DNA of 64,000 nt from assembly GCF_026013365.1 (NCBI RefSeq), contig NZ_JAPDOE010000011.1, positions 62,001 through 126,000 on the forward strand, read 5' to 3'. This document shows positions 26,482 through 36,272 of this stretch, in pieces. A program made the translations under genes and the position numbers. This DNA comes from Paenibacillus sp. LS1 (lineage in GTDB: Bacteria > Bacillota > Bacilli > Paenibacillales > Paenibacillaceae). The notes below the pieces were generated by a model, which was not told the DNA's origin, did no database searches, and saw nothing but the letters and a program-made list of their open reading frames with translations. Each line of letters starts with the position of its first letter. The first letter of the stretch is position 1.

Positions 26482-27824
26482 AAAAAGTGATAACGTATGG
26501 AACTTTTGATTTATTCCATGAAGGCCACCGCAGATTACTTGAGCGTGCGAAAGCTCTTGGTGACTATCTCATAGTAGGAGTTACAACTGAACAATATGAT
26601 ATTCAACGTGGAAAAATGAATGTCGTTGATTCCCTGATGCGTCGTATTGACAATGTGCGAAGCTGTGGATATGCAGATGAAATTATCGTGGAGGATCATG
26701 AAAGTCAGAAGATTGGAGACGTTCAAAAGTTCAACGTTGATACTTTTGCTGTGGGCTCTGATTGGCGTGGCACATTCGACTATTTAAACGAATATTGTGA
26801 GGTTGTTTATCTCGAAAGAACAAAAGATGTTTCCAGCACTGAACTTCGTATTGAGCGCAATAGAAGTATCAGGCTCGGCATTGTTGGCAACGGGCGAATT
26901 GCAGAGAGAACGATATCTGAAGTGAAATTCGTGAGTGGGATTACTGCAGCAGCAGTATATAACCCCCGTCTAAGCAGTGCAACAGCTTTTGCGGAACGAT
27001 TTGAACTGGCTGCAGCATTTAATCAATATGAGGTTTTTCTGAATGAGGTTGATGGTGTTTATATTGCTTCACCTCATGAAACCCATTATGAATATGCACG
27101 TCAGGCTTTGCTGGCAGGAAAGCATGTTCTTTGCGAGAAACCAATGGTGTTAAGGGAAAATGAAGCTCGTGAGCTGTTTGATTTGGCACAACAGACAGGC
27201 CTTGTTTTAATGGAAGCGATTAAGACTGCGTACGCTCCCAGTTTTATTAATCTCCTGGCTATCGCCAAAAGTGGACGCATCGGTAAAATTTATGATGTGG
27301 AAGCAACATTTACAAAACTTGTACCCAGTGAGCCGGGGGCTAGAGAGTATCTCCCTATGGTGGGAGGCAGTTTTACTGAACTTGCCAGCTATAATCTTTT
27401 GCCGATCCTGAAACTGTTAGGAACCAAATTCCATGATCTGAAATTTGACTATTTCAAAGACAGTAACGGTGTGGATATTTATACAAAAGCATACTTCCGT
27501 TTTGACGATGCAATTGCTACCGTAAAAACGGGTATAGGTGTTAAAAGTGAGGGACAATTGCTTGTTTCTGGTACGAAAGGGTATATCCAAGTGAAATCAC
27601 CTTGGTGGCTAACCAAAACATTCGAGGTATGTTATGAGAACCTGGAGAACAATGAAAGTTTCTCTGCCCCGTTCCCTGGGTTTGGAATGCGCTTTGAGCT
27701 TGCTGATTTTGTTCGTAATATCAACGAACTGGCAAGACGGAACTATAAACTGACCGCTGAAGAATCTATAACGATGGCCAGCATTATGGAACAATTTTTG
27801 CAGGAGAGAAAGGGAGAATCTTGA
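26478..27824 (+). CDS. Bifunctional TagD-like cytidylyltransferase / Gfo-Idh-MocA oxidoreductase fusion
   Basis: Of its 448 residues, 1-130 form a TagD-type cytidylyltransferase: VITYGTFDLFHEGHRRLLER with HEGH at 14-17, YLIVGVTTEQYD, FAVGSDWRGTFDYL and VSSTELR. Residues about 133-448 are an NAD(P)-dependent Gfo/Idh/MocA dehydrogenase: IRLGIVGNGRIAERT, VYIASPHETHYEYARQALL and the catalytic-loop motif GKHVLCEKPMVL. GGGGAG precedes the ATG. The pairing parallels the cytidylyltransferase/reductase pairs that make CDP-ribitol. It suggests one enzyme that reduces a sugar or keto-phosphate and activates the alcohol with CTP; order and substrate are inference. Confidence 0.9.
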   Translation: MKKVITYGTFDLFHEGHRRLLERAKALGDYLIVGVTTEQYDIQRGKMNVVDSLMRRIDNVRSCGYADEIIVEDHESQKIGDVQKFNVDTFAVGSDWRGTFDYLNEYCEVVYLERTKDVSSTELRIERNRSIRLGIVGNGRIAERTISEVKFVSGITAAAVYNPRLSSATAFAERFELAAAFNQYEVFLNEVDGVYIASPHETHYEYARQALLAGKHVLCEKPMVLRENEARELFDLAQQTGLVLMEAIKTAYAPSFINLLAIAKSGRIGKIYDVEATFTKLVPSEPGAREYLPMVGGSFTELASYNLLPILKLLGTKFHDLKFDYFKDSNGVDIYTKAYFRFDDAIATVKTGIGVKSEGQLLVSGTKGYIQVKSPWWLTKTFEVCYENLENNESFSAPFPGFGMRFELADFVRNINELARRNYKLTAEESITMASIMEQFLQERKGES

Positions 27825-27862
27825 GACATTGTATGATAAGGATGTAAAAGGAAGGTGATTTT

Positions 27863-29179
27863 ATGCAAGGAAAAGTAAGCATGGTTATGCCATGTTATAA
27901 CAAAGTGAAGTATATAGGACAAATGTTTGATTCCATTCTTGCGCAAGAATGGGATAACATTGAACTGATCCTTGTAAATGATGGCTCTACTGATGGTACT
28001 CGTGACGTGATCAGCCAATATGAGCCTATGTTCCGAAAGCGGGGCTATGAGGTTATTATAGAGGATCAAACCAATGCCGGAGTATGTGCTGCTGCCAAAG
28101 TCGGTCTTGCTCTGGCTACTGGCAATTATATATGTATGATCGATAGTGACGATGAGCTGGATCCTAAATATGTGTCTGTAATGGCTGGTTTTCTTGATGA
28201 GCATGACCAATATGACTACTGTATTTGTGACGCGGTTCTTTACACGGGTACAGGTATAAATAAAGAGTTCAAACCACTTCAGTTTAGTAAGCTGAATACT
28301 GAGGAACCTCTATATACCGAGCGATATTTATTGACCGATATACGTTCAGAAGTATGGGTTTATCTGGTGAGAGCTGATTATTTAAACCAGTGCAATATTA
28401 TTGAAAACTATTATACAGATACCAAGGGCTCACATGAGCCAGGTTATATCATTCCACTCACCATGTACTCGGGGAGATATAAATACTTCCCATTGGCGTT
28501 ATACCATTTTAATGTGGGAGACATCGGGCACTCTCATCATGTGAAGTATGAACAGGCACAGAGATTTTATGATGAGTATCACAGGCTAAGTAGAATCGCT
28601 GTAAATCAGATACCGGAGAGTATTGTTGACTATGACAAGAAACAGCATATTACTAATGTCTCTTTACTGTCAAAACATATCAACTTGTATCGACATGCCC
28701 AAGGGCTAATCGATGGTCATTCATTTTTAGAACAAGCTATTGGTCAAATGGTTGAAACAATAAATAAGGTGTGTAAAGTTTCAAAATCGATAACAATAGA
28801 AATGTTATGTGGCAAAGAAGAGTTATTTATTGTTGCAGCAAAAAATAAAATTCTTACCGTTCCTTATAAAGGTATACCAGATTTGTCAAAAAAGAGAATT
28901 GTTGGATACGGGGTTTTAGGTAAGATAGCAAAAACGTTACTGCCGTTATTACAGCATTCTCAGCTGGAGCCAACGGAACTTTGGGACATCTCCGGTGATG
29001 GAGATATTGTTAAAAAGCCTGATTTTAGTAGTCTTTCAGAAAATGATGCAGTGCTTGTGTTTCCTACATCGGAGCAAGTTCTGGAAGATGTTGAACAAAG
29101 CTCTCCATGTGTTGTATATAGTGCATCAGAAGTTCAGTATTTCGTTTCACATTTGATTAAAGAAAATTATTTGAGCTAA
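27863..29179 (+). CDS. Family 2 glycosyltransferase with C-terminal accessory domain (paralogue 1)
   Basis: The 438-residue protein has a GT-A domain at residues 1-230: VSMVMPCYNKVKYIGQMFDS, WDNIELILVNDGSTDGTRDV and ICMIDSDDELDP as the metal site. The last 85 residues hold a Rossmann-like domain (KKRIVGYGVLGKIAKTLLPL, TELWDISGDGD, NDAVLVFPTSEQV). AAAAGGAAGG precedes the ATG. It is clearly paralogous over its whole length to the genes at 30466 and 31809. The sugar transferred is unknown. Confidence 0.88.
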   Translation: MQGKVSMVMPCYNKVKYIGQMFDSILAQEWDNIELILVNDGSTDGTRDVISQYEPMFRKRGYEVIIEDQTNAGVCAAAKVGLALATGNYICMIDSDDELDPKYVSVMAGFLDEHDQYDYCICDAVLYTGTGINKEFKPLQFSKLNTEEPLYTERYLLTDIRSEVWVYLVRADYLNQCNIIENYYTDTKGSHEPGYIIPLTMYSGRYKYFPLALYHFNVGDIGHSHHVKYEQAQRFYDEYHRLSRIAVNQIPESIVDYDKKQHITNVSLLSKHINLYRHAQGLIDGHSFLEQAIGQMVETINKVCKVSKSITIEMLCGKEELFIVAAKNKILTVPYKGIPDLSKKRIVGYGVLGKIAKTLLPLLQHSQLEPTELWDISGDGDIVKKPDFSSLSENDAVLVFPTSEQVLEDVEQSSPCVVYSASEVQYFVSHLIKENYLS

Positions 29180-29190
29180 GGTTGTGACAT

Positions 29191-30429
29191 ATGAATACAG
29201 ATAATAAAAAAAATAAAGTACTTGTTGTGTATTCATCATTTATAACTTGTGGTGGTGTCGAAAGGTTCCTACTTAACTTTTGTGAGTTGTTTCCTTCGGA
29301 TAAGTATCAATTAGATCTTTTACTTTTTAATAATGATCAAGACCATGCCAAAATGTTTGATATGATTCCAGGACATGTTAATGTACTTCCGTTTCTACAT
29401 CAATATTCTAAATGGTCGCCTGGGCTTATGGAAGAACTGGAATCTTCGGGTCTAAGTGAGTGTGTCAAAATAAAAAACATGATTCGTGAACGTAATATAG
29501 ATGCAGAATTTAAAAAGAAATCTGCTGGCATTCGTTTTGAGGAAAATTGGGATTTGCTGCAAACGATATGTCCGGAATATTCCGGTTATGATGTCGCTGT
29601 AGCATTTACAAATATGCTTCCTTTAAAAATAGTAGCTGAAAAGGTTTCAGCTAAGAAAAAATTTGTATTCATGCATTTAGATATCAAAGCAGAGATTGAA
29701 TTTAAGAAGAATGATGACTCCTTATACCGCTGTGAAGAAAAGTATTATAGCATGATGGACGGAATTATTTGTATTGCAAAACAGAATGCAGATTCTTTCG
29801 TTTCCTACTTTCCTGAATTAGCTGATCGCGTACAGGTTCTAATTAATATTAATAATAAGAATCTTATGCTTCAACAGGCTGAGGAGTTTTATCCAGTAGA
29901 ATATCATCAAGATAGCAATAATTTATTAACGATTGCAAGGATTCATCCGCAAAAGGGGATTGAATTGCTTATTGAAGCTGCTTCAAAATTAAAAAACGCT
30001 GAAATTGATTTTCGCTGGTTTGTTCTTGGAAGCTACCAAGTAAAAGCATATGCTGAGCAATGTCAGAGTCTGATTGACAAGATGCATCTTCAGAATCATG
30101 TTTTTTTGGTTGGTGAGAAACCTAATCCGTTCCCATACTACAAGAACTGTACTTTATATGTACAAACTTCTGTTTTTGAAGGTCGTCCTCTCTCCATAGA
30201 AGAGGCCATGAGTATGAATTGTGCAATCGTGACGACAAATTTTTCTTCCGCAAGAGAACAGATTGAGCATAATATTAACGGTAAAATATGTGGTCATAAT
30301 GCTGAAGAGTTAAGTGAGAGAATAGCTGAATTACTTCAGAATAATAAGGAACGATTAAGAATTTCTCAAGGTAATATAAATTATGATGGAACTGCTGGAA
30401 TAAAAAAATATTTGGAATTATTCAAGTGA
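29191..30429 (+). CDS. Family 4 glycosyltransferase (GT-B)
   Basis: This 412-residue retaining glycosyltransferase has a nucleotide-sugar site at its C-terminal half: LLTIARIHPQKGIELLIEAA and the EX7E motif in FEGRPLSIEEAMSMNCAIV. The N-terminal CGGVERFLLNFCELFP is typical of GT4. It lies between two GT2 paralogues with short gaps, so it is part of the same operon and likely adds one sugar of the repeating unit. Donor and acceptor cannot be told. Confidence 0.9.
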   Translation: MNTDNKKNKVLVVYSSFITCGGVERFLLNFCELFPSDKYQLDLLLFNNDQDHAKMFDMIPGHVNVLPFLHQYSKWSPGLMEELESSGLSECVKIKNMIRERNIDAEFKKKSAGIRFEENWDLLQTICPEYSGYDVAVAFTNMLPLKIVAEKVSAKKKFVFMHLDIKAEIEFKKNDDSLYRCEEKYYSMMDGIICIAKQNADSFVSYFPELADRVQVLININNKNLMLQQAEEFYPVEYHQDSNNLLTIARIHPQKGIELLIEAASKLKNAEIDFRWFVLGSYQVKAYAEQCQSLIDKMHLQNHVFLVGEKPNPFPYYKNCTLYVQTSVFEGRPLSIEEAMSMNCAIVTTNFSSAREQIEHNINGKICGHNAEELSERIAELLQNNKERLRISQGNINYDGTAGIKKYLELFK

Positions 30430-30465
30430 AACTAAGTATGGAGAGGTTTTTTGGGAGGAGAGCAA

Positions 30466-31824
30466 ATGCAGCCCAAAGTAAGTATAGTTATACCTTGCTA
30501 CAATAAAAGTGAATATATGCATAGAATGTTTGATTCGATCTTAATGCAAATATGGAACAATATCGAGTTGATTTTGGTGGACGACGGATCCACCGATGAC
30601 ACTCAATATGTCATTACAGAATACGCGTCTAAGTTTGCATCTAGGGGATTTGAATTAATCACGATTAAGCAGGAAAATAAAGGATTACCAGCTGCTGTAT
30701 ATGAGGGATTAAAGCGGATAACTGGTGAATATGTATGTCAAGTTGATGCAGATGACGAACTTGAACCAGAGTATATTTCAACCATGGCGGGCTGGCTATC
30801 TTTAAACGCGGATTACGAATGGGCGGCTTGTGATTTTTGGTATGTTTATAGTGATCGAAGTGTATACCACAGTTATTTTAAGGTGCACGATCATGAAAAA
30901 ACATTATCTAAAATGGTCGATAGCTTTCTTCTGGGTAGAATCGTAGATATGGTTTGGGTATATATGGTGCGTAGTAGCTATTTGATAAAAAGTGGTGTTA
31001 TCGATAATTATTACCACGAAATTAATCGAACTCAAGAACCACAATATGTATTACCTTTAGCCGCAAATAATGGTAGGATTAAGCACTTTCCGCGCCCACT
31101 TTATCGGTATATGCAAAACGAAACTCAGATGTCTATTAGAAAGACATTAGATGATTATGAAAAATATTATGAGCATTATTATACGATTGTTAATAGTACG
31201 ATAGAGTGGCTTCGCGAAATGCATCCAAAAAATAGTAAAATCTCTGTTTTAGCTGAATTAGGACGTCTGAGAAGAAATTTGTTCTTATTGGATCGATTCA
31301 ATCAGTCGAAATCATTGAAATTCCAGTTGCTTTGCGAAGAATTGAAGAACTACATTAATCATGTATTCAATCCTAATCCTAAAATACATGTAGAACAAAT
31401 CACAAATTTAAAGCTATTTTTTGCAGCTATTACAGATAACATTTTTAATAATATGCCCCAATATACTAACCAAATTTCAGGACGAATTATTGCGTGGGGC
31501 GCACTTGGGAAAAATGGACGTTCAATTCTTGAACATCTAAACAATACATTACTAGAACCTCATGAGCTATGGGATATCAATGGAGATGGGGAGTCCATTA
31601 AAGTACCGGACATTAAAAACTTGAATGCGAATGACACGATTTTTATTCTTCCATCTAATTATGAAATAGTTTATCAACTTTCAAAAGACCTTAGACAGTT
31701 TGGTTGTATCATCATTACTTATGATGAACTACTAACCTATGTAGCCTCTAGCGATTTCCCGCAGTTTTATAACAATTGTACTGAATTGTTGTTGAAAGGA
31801 GCAAGCTTATGCAACCTAGAGTAA
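30466..31824 (+). CDS. Family 2 glycosyltransferase with C-terminal accessory domain (paralogue 2)
   Basis: This 452-residue paralogue of the genes at 27863 and 31809 has VSIVIPCYNKSEYMHRMFDS, WNNIELILVDDGSTDDT and VCQVDADDELEPEYISTMAG. The C-terminal Rossmann-like domain reads GRIIAWGALGKNGRSILEHL, HELWDINGDGE, ANDTIFILPSNYEI. The start is ATG 30466, because GGGAGGAG lies just upstream; a TTG at 30451 precedes that site. The end overlaps the next gene by 16 bases. Confidence 0.88.
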   Translation: MQPKVSIVIPCYNKSEYMHRMFDSILMQIWNNIELILVDDGSTDDTQYVITEYASKFASRGFELITIKQENKGLPAAVYEGLKRITGEYVCQVDADDELEPEYISTMAGWLSLNADYEWAACDFWYVYSDRSVYHSYFKVHDHEKTLSKMVDSFLLGRIVDMVWVYMVRSSYLIKSGVIDNYYHEINRTQEPQYVLPLAANNGRIKHFPRPLYRYMQNETQMSIRKTLDDYEKYYEHYYTIVNSTIEWLREMHPKNSKISVLAELGRLRRNLFLLDRFNQSKSLKFQLLCEELKNYINHVFNPNPKIHVEQITNLKLFFAAITDNIFNNMPQYTNQISGRIIAWGALGKNGRSILEHLNNTLLEPHELWDINGDGESIKVPDIKNLNANDTIFILPSNYEIVYQLSKDLRQFGCIIITYDELLTYVASSDFPQFYNNCTELLLKGASLCNLE

Positions 31825-33167
31825 GTATGGTTATGGCATGTTATAACAAAGCTAAGTACATCTCCGGAATGCTTGATTCTGTACTCGCACAGAAGTGGGA
31901 TAACATTGAGGTTATCCTGATTAATGATGGCAGTTATGATGGAACCAGGGAGGTGATTTATCAATATGAGGAAAAGTTAACAGTCCGAGGTTATACAGTT
32001 GTCATTGTTGATCAGGAAAATATGGGTGTGGCAGCTGCAATTAGAAACGGGCTGAAGCTCGTAACTGGAGAGTTTGTTTGCATGCCTGATTGTGATGATT
32101 TGCTACATGAGGAATACGTTTCAGCCATGGTAAAAGCACTATATGAATTTCCCGATGTCAATATTGTTGTTTGTAATGAAGTAAGAAATCGTTGGGATAT
32201 AGGATTTGCTCCAGTAATAGGCCTTCCCGAAACGATTTTGGTATCTAATTATAATCAAGATTTATTGAAAAAATATATTTTGAGGAAAATTTCAACTTCT
32301 GTGGCAGTGATCATGCTTCGAAGTGCATTGATTTATAAGTTAGATTTAATCAAAAATTTCATTATCCATCTGAGTCAGACTCAGGAGGATCAGATCTGGA
32401 TTCCGATTTTATCCTCAGAGAAGTCTATCCTTCATCTACAAAGACCCTTATACTCGTATATTTTGAGAGAAGATTCCATTGTGACATCGCAAATAGGCAT
32501 ACAACAGATTCGTCAATATGCAGAAACAAGGAGCTTATTGTCCCAGAATACTCTGGAAAATTGTATAGACTCTATAAATAAATTGGAGTTTTATTTTTTT
32601 CTAGTGATACTATGTAAATACTCTTTTATTGTAAGACGGATAAGCCGGAATCATCAGCTAGAAAACTATAAAGAATATTATGTAAAAAAATTTATAGAGG
32701 CTGTAAATGACACTGACTTCCTACCTTATAAATTAAATGAGAATCTTAATCAAAAGATTGGATTTTCTGTGGGTTTTAATGCGGTCAGCAATTATGTGAC
32801 ACAATATTTCTCTGAAAAGATGAATACGTTACCTACTGTTCGAAATACGAAAGGTCGTTTAATTGCTTATGGTGCTGGTTTTGTATCTAAGAGTGCACTA
32901 GAGGATTTTATAAAGTGCAATATAGTACCAGATGAAGTATGGGATATTAAAGCACAACAAGGTGATCAGCTTTTTGAAATTCCTCTTAAGCAACCTGACT
33001 TTGATTCACTTAAGACGGAAGATACAGTTATTATATTCTTGTATGGCAATCAGGATGTAGAATTTGAACTGCGTAAAACGGATTCGAAGATATTTTATTT
33101 TCAGGATGTTCTGAATGACTTAAGTGCTGAGTATTCCGGGGAATTCATTGTGAAGCAAATTAAATAA
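31809..33167 (+). CDS. Family 2 glycosyltransferase with C-terminal accessory domain (paralogue 3)
   Basis: This 452-residue protein is the third of the tandem paralogues: VSMVMACYNKAKYISGMLDS, WDNIEVILINDGSYDGTREV, VCMPDCDDLLHEEYVSAM. The metal motif is DCDD rather than DADD or DSDD, and the usual NDGST reads NDGSY, so donor or acceptor use may differ from the other two. The C-terminal domain (KGRLIAYGAGFVSKSALEDF, PDEVWDIKAQQGDQ) is the same small Rossmann type. GAAAGGAG precedes the ATG. It contains an unusual hydrophobic stretch near residue 265 (LEFYFFLVILCKYSFIV). Confidence 0.87.
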   Translation: MQPRVSMVMACYNKAKYISGMLDSVLAQKWDNIEVILINDGSYDGTREVIYQYEEKLTVRGYTVVIVDQENMGVAAAIRNGLKLVTGEFVCMPDCDDLLHEEYVSAMVKALYEFPDVNIVVCNEVRNRWDIGFAPVIGLPETILVSNYNQDLLKKYILRKISTSVAVIMLRSALIYKLDLIKNFIIHLSQTQEDQIWIPILSSEKSILHLQRPLYSYILREDSIVTSQIGIQQIRQYAETRSLLSQNTLENCIDSINKLEFYFFLVILCKYSFIVRRISRNHQLENYKEYYVKKFIEAVNDTDFLPYKLNENLNQKIGFSVGFNAVSNYVTQYFSEKMNTLPTVRNTKGRLIAYGAGFVSKSALEDFIKCNIVPDEVWDIKAQQGDQLFEIPLKQPDFDSLKTEDTVIIFLYGNQDVEFELRKTDSKIFYFQDVLNDLSAEYSGEFIVKQIK

Positions 33168-33211
33168 TAACAAAAGACTTTCAAATTTCAAATCTTAGAG
33201 AGCGTGATGAC

Positions 33212-34597
33212 ATGAAATTCGTCCTGTTTGGTGCAGGCTTACTTGGTAAATCATATTATTCGATGCTAAAAGATAAATACGATATTGCATACTTTGCTGA
33301 TAACAATCCTAAAAAACACGGAACAACTTTTCTTGATATAACAATAATCAGCCCAGAAGAAATTTCTGAGATGGATATACAAATTATTATAACGAGTAGT
33401 TATCACCTTGAAATAGCAGAACAACTATATGCAATGGGGATTAAGGAGTTTTACATTCCCAGTAAATATGGTACTGCTGATCTGACACATATAGACTTGA
33501 TTGAATACGGGGTTATACAAGAAATACCTAATAAAATTTGCATTATTGGACATTATAACGCGGGTGCTGTTTCAAAAGCATTAAGAAATAAGCTTTATGA
33601 TGATATTCAAGTGGTGCTTGTGAAAGATTCAAAAAAAAACAACGAGTACTATTACCACTATCTATCAAGCAGCCTTATTATCACGCAATATAGTGAACAC
33701 TGTGGTGAAAAGAAATCAATAGAATTATGGCATGGTTTCCCAATAAAGACACTTTATTTTATGAGTCACGAAAAAAGCGAGAGAAGCTTGGCTAATAGCA
33801 AAAAGGAGATTTTTAATAAAAAGACTGCAGTTTGTTCAATGTCACACTTGTATAGTATATTTATGGGATATTGTTTGCATCTTGATTTTGAGAAATTTGT
33901 AGTTACTGGTTATCCACGTAACGATATGATCTTTAAATCTGATGGTAGGAAAATGCTAGAAAAACTGATTGGGCCTACAAATCAGCGTAAAATTTTATTA
34001 TATGTGCCAACCTACAGAGAGTCGTTATACACCAAAAATGGAGAAAGTACGGCTTTTATTAGTGATATGGTTGGATATGATGAAAAAGTATTCAATGATT
34101 TCCTGATTGAAAATGATATTCTCTTTCTATATAAACAACACGCTGTACAGCTCAATCGAAAAATGTTTAATAATTCAATAAACATCATAGAAATTACAGA
34201 TGATATGCTGCATAGCAGTGACATGGATCTTTATGAAATTTTAAATGGTGTGGATGGACTAATTTCAGATTATTCATCTATTATTATAGATTTTCTGCTC
34301 ACGGATAAACCAATCATTTTGACTCCGTTAGACCTTGAACAATACAGTAAAACAAGGGGATTAATGATGGAGCCGTATGATGCCTGGATGCCGGGGGAAA
34401 TAGCTCTTGACTATAATCAATTTCAGCAAGCAGTTATTGACTCACTTTACGGTGACGACAAGTTTAAAAAAGATAGAGCGCGTTTAAAACGCATAACTCA
34501 TAAATATGCTGATGGAAACTCCTCCAAACGGGTGCTTGCTCTCGCGCGGAACTTGTTAGAACTGGATGGACAAGACACGAAAGTATTGGAGGATTAA
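33212..34597 (+). CDS. TagF/TagB-like CDP-glycerol glycerophosphotransferase with N-terminal Rossmann-like domain
   Basis: Of its 461 residues, 1-90 form the cluster's small Rossmann-like domain (MKFVLFGAGLLGKSYYSML, IQIIITSSYHLEIAEQLYA). The rest is a glycerophosphotransferase (PF04464-type): SIELWHGFPIKTLYF, FVVTGYPRNDMIF, ILLYVPTYRES, FLYKQHA and LYEILNGVDGLISDYSSI then IDFLLTDKPII, which carries the conserved DYSS donor-binding motif. The family transfers or polymerises phospho-alditol units from CDP-alditols. With the two cytidylyltransferases upstream it argues for a teichoic-acid-like backbone or phosphate link. Confidence 0.9.
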   Translation: MKFVLFGAGLLGKSYYSMLKDKYDIAYFADNNPKKHGTTFLDITIISPEEISEMDIQIIITSSYHLEIAEQLYAMGIKEFYIPSKYGTADLTHIDLIEYGVIQEIPNKICIIGHYNAGAVSKALRNKLYDDIQVVLVKDSKKNNEYYYHYLSSSLIITQYSEHCGEKKSIELWHGFPIKTLYFMSHEKSERSLANSKKEIFNKKTAVCSMSHLYSIFMGYCLHLDFEKFVVTGYPRNDMIFKSDGRKMLEKLIGPTNQRKILLYVPTYRESLYTKNGESTAFISDMVGYDEKVFNDFLIENDILFLYKQHAVQLNRKMFNNSINIIEITDDMLHSSDMDLYEILNGVDGLISDYSSIIIDFLLTDKPIILTPLDLEQYSKTRGLMMEPYDAWMPGEIALDYNQFQQAVIDSLYGDDKFKKDRARLKRITHKYADGNSSKRVLALARNLLELDGQDTKVLED

Positions 34598-34603
34598 GTT
34601 TAA

Positions 34604-35725
34604 ATGAAGAAAATTAAGGTACTCCAATTTCCAATAGTTAATCAACGCGGTGGAATAACACATTATGCAATGAGAAACTGGGATTTTATAAATAAAGATA
34701 AATTTCAATTTGATTTTGTAACGTTTAGTAAATCCCTTGATTTCGAAGATGAATTAACTACACATGGGTGCAAAGTTCATTATGTATCATGCTATGCGGA
34801 GCAAGATCAAGAGCAATTTATATTAGAGATAAGAAATATTTTATCCGAGGGTTATGATGCGATACATTTGCATACCGGTTATTGGAAAAGTTTCTTAGTT
34901 GAAGAAATTTCAATTGAATTGGGAATACCGATTATTATTGTACATGCGCATAACATGATGGTTGATATAAATGATCCGGTTTTAAGACAAAAGGCAATTG
35001 AGAGACATGAGAAACAAAAAAAACTGTTTATGCCGAACCATGCTACACATTTTTTGGCCTGTTCTCAGTTAGCAGCTAATTGGCTGTATGGATCTCAAAT
35101 TCCAAGGGACAACATTCGTATACTAAAAAATGCTATTGATACAGATAAATATGCTTATAATACAGAGGTTCGTGAAGAATATAGGGAGAAATTAGGTCTA
35201 CAGAACTGTTTTGTTATTGGTCATGTTGGAAGATTTGTCTATCAGAAAAATCATGAAATGTTATTAGAGATTTTCACGAAAGTGAGCAAGGCAATTCCAA
35301 CTGCAAAGCTAATGTTGATTGGAGACGGTGAGGGGTTTAATTCCGTTAAAGAAGCAGTATTCACTCATGGAATGGAAGATCGTGTGTTGCTACTCGGGCG
35401 GCAACCAGATATTGAAGTTTCCAAGTTGATGCAATCTATGGATATTTTTTGTAATCCTTCTAGATTTGGTGGGCTTGATCTTACGTTAGTTGAAGCACAA
35501 ACCTCAGGTTTAAAGTGCCTAGTTACTGCTGATATTATGCCTGAATCAAAAATTACAGAAAACCTAGAATTTTTACCGCTAGAAGCTGACGTCTGGTATG
35601 ATGCCATAATTGAATTATCCAAAGGGTATCCTCGTACCGATTGCAAAGATATTGTAGCAAATGAAGGCTATTCACTTACAAATCAAATTCATGAGCTTGA
35701 AAAAATATATTCTGCTCAACTCTAA
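34604..35725 (+). CDS. Family 4 glycosyltransferase (EpsF-like)
   Basis: The 373-residue GT-B enzyme has NQRGGITHYAMRNWDFI at the N-terminus, IRILKNAIDTDKY as the linker, VIGHVGRFVYQKNHEMLLEI at the start of the donor-binding half and GGLDLTLVEAQTSGLKCLVT in place of the EX7E region. GGAGG precedes the ATG. It is the last gene before a 550-base gap, and an 18-base perfect inverted repeat follows it. It probably adds a sugar to the repeating unit. Confidence 0.88.
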   Translation: MKKIKVLQFPIVNQRGGITHYAMRNWDFINKDKFQFDFVTFSKSLDFEDELTTHGCKVHYVSCYAEQDQEQFILEIRNILSEGYDAIHLHTGYWKSFLVEEISIELGIPIIIVHAHNMMVDINDPVLRQKAIERHEKQKKLFMPNHATHFLACSQLAANWLYGSQIPRDNIRILKNAIDTDKYAYNTEVREEYREKLGLQNCFVIGHVGRFVYQKNHEMLLEIFTKVSKAIPTAKLMLIGDGEGFNSVKEAVFTHGMEDRVLLLGRQPDIEVSKLMQSMDIFCNPSRFGGLDLTLVEAQTSGLKCLVTADIMPESKITENLEFLPLEADVWYDAIIELSKGYPRTDCKDIVANEGYSLTNQIHELEKIYSAQL

Positions 35726-35786
35726 AAACTGATAATCTTAGCTCTTGAGATATTTTGAGTAATTAGTTGGTGATGTTGATCTGGAA

Positions 35787-35838
35787 AATAGTGTAATTGA
35801 TCAGAAGCTTGGCAACACTCCTGATCAATTACACTATT
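35787..35838. repeat. 18-base perfect inverted repeat
   Basis: AATAGTGTAATTGATCAG (35787-35804) is exactly repeated in reverse complement at 35821-35838 around a 16-base loop. There is no T-run after it, so it is not a standard intrinsic terminator. It could be a transcript-stabilising hairpin, a factor-assisted stop or a footprint of a mobile element. Confidence 0.7.
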
Positions 35839-35960
35839 AACTGGTGAATGAATTAGATGATGATGGCTTTTTAAAATAGATCTGATTTTTGGCGTAAAGA
35901 TATGTTGAAATTATTTTCGAACGATCACGAATCATACAGTTGAGTGCTTTGCTTGTAATA

Positions 35961-36119
35961 ATGATGCAAAGTGAAGCATGGAACAGCATGCGGGCACTGA
36001 AATTTACAAAGGGCAGACCGCAGCAGAGACATGCATTACCTTTTAAATATCTCGGTTATCCTAGCATACACTTATCTCTAGCAAATGACGAAGCCCAGCA
36101 TCCTTCCGAGCAAGTGTAA
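35961..36119 (+). other. Possible small or relict gene in the cluster gap
   Basis: A 52-codon frame starts MMQSEAWNSMRALKFTKGRP and ends HPSEQV. Composition looks protein-like, but there is no clear ribosome binding site. The same frame is open for 20 further codons upstream without a start, which suggests the end of a decayed gene. I do not recognise it. The rest of 35726-36272 holds nothing else I can support. Confidence 0.3.
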
Positions 36120-36272
36120 AAGGTTTGAACTAAGAGTCATATTCTCGATCTATCCGCACATATCGATGACCAGCTAAAACTGGTATAGACTAAACGAGTA
36201 AGGATATCTTGTTTTATGCGAAATGTCGATTATAATCAATCAGATTGATAATATGATACGAGGAGAATTGTC

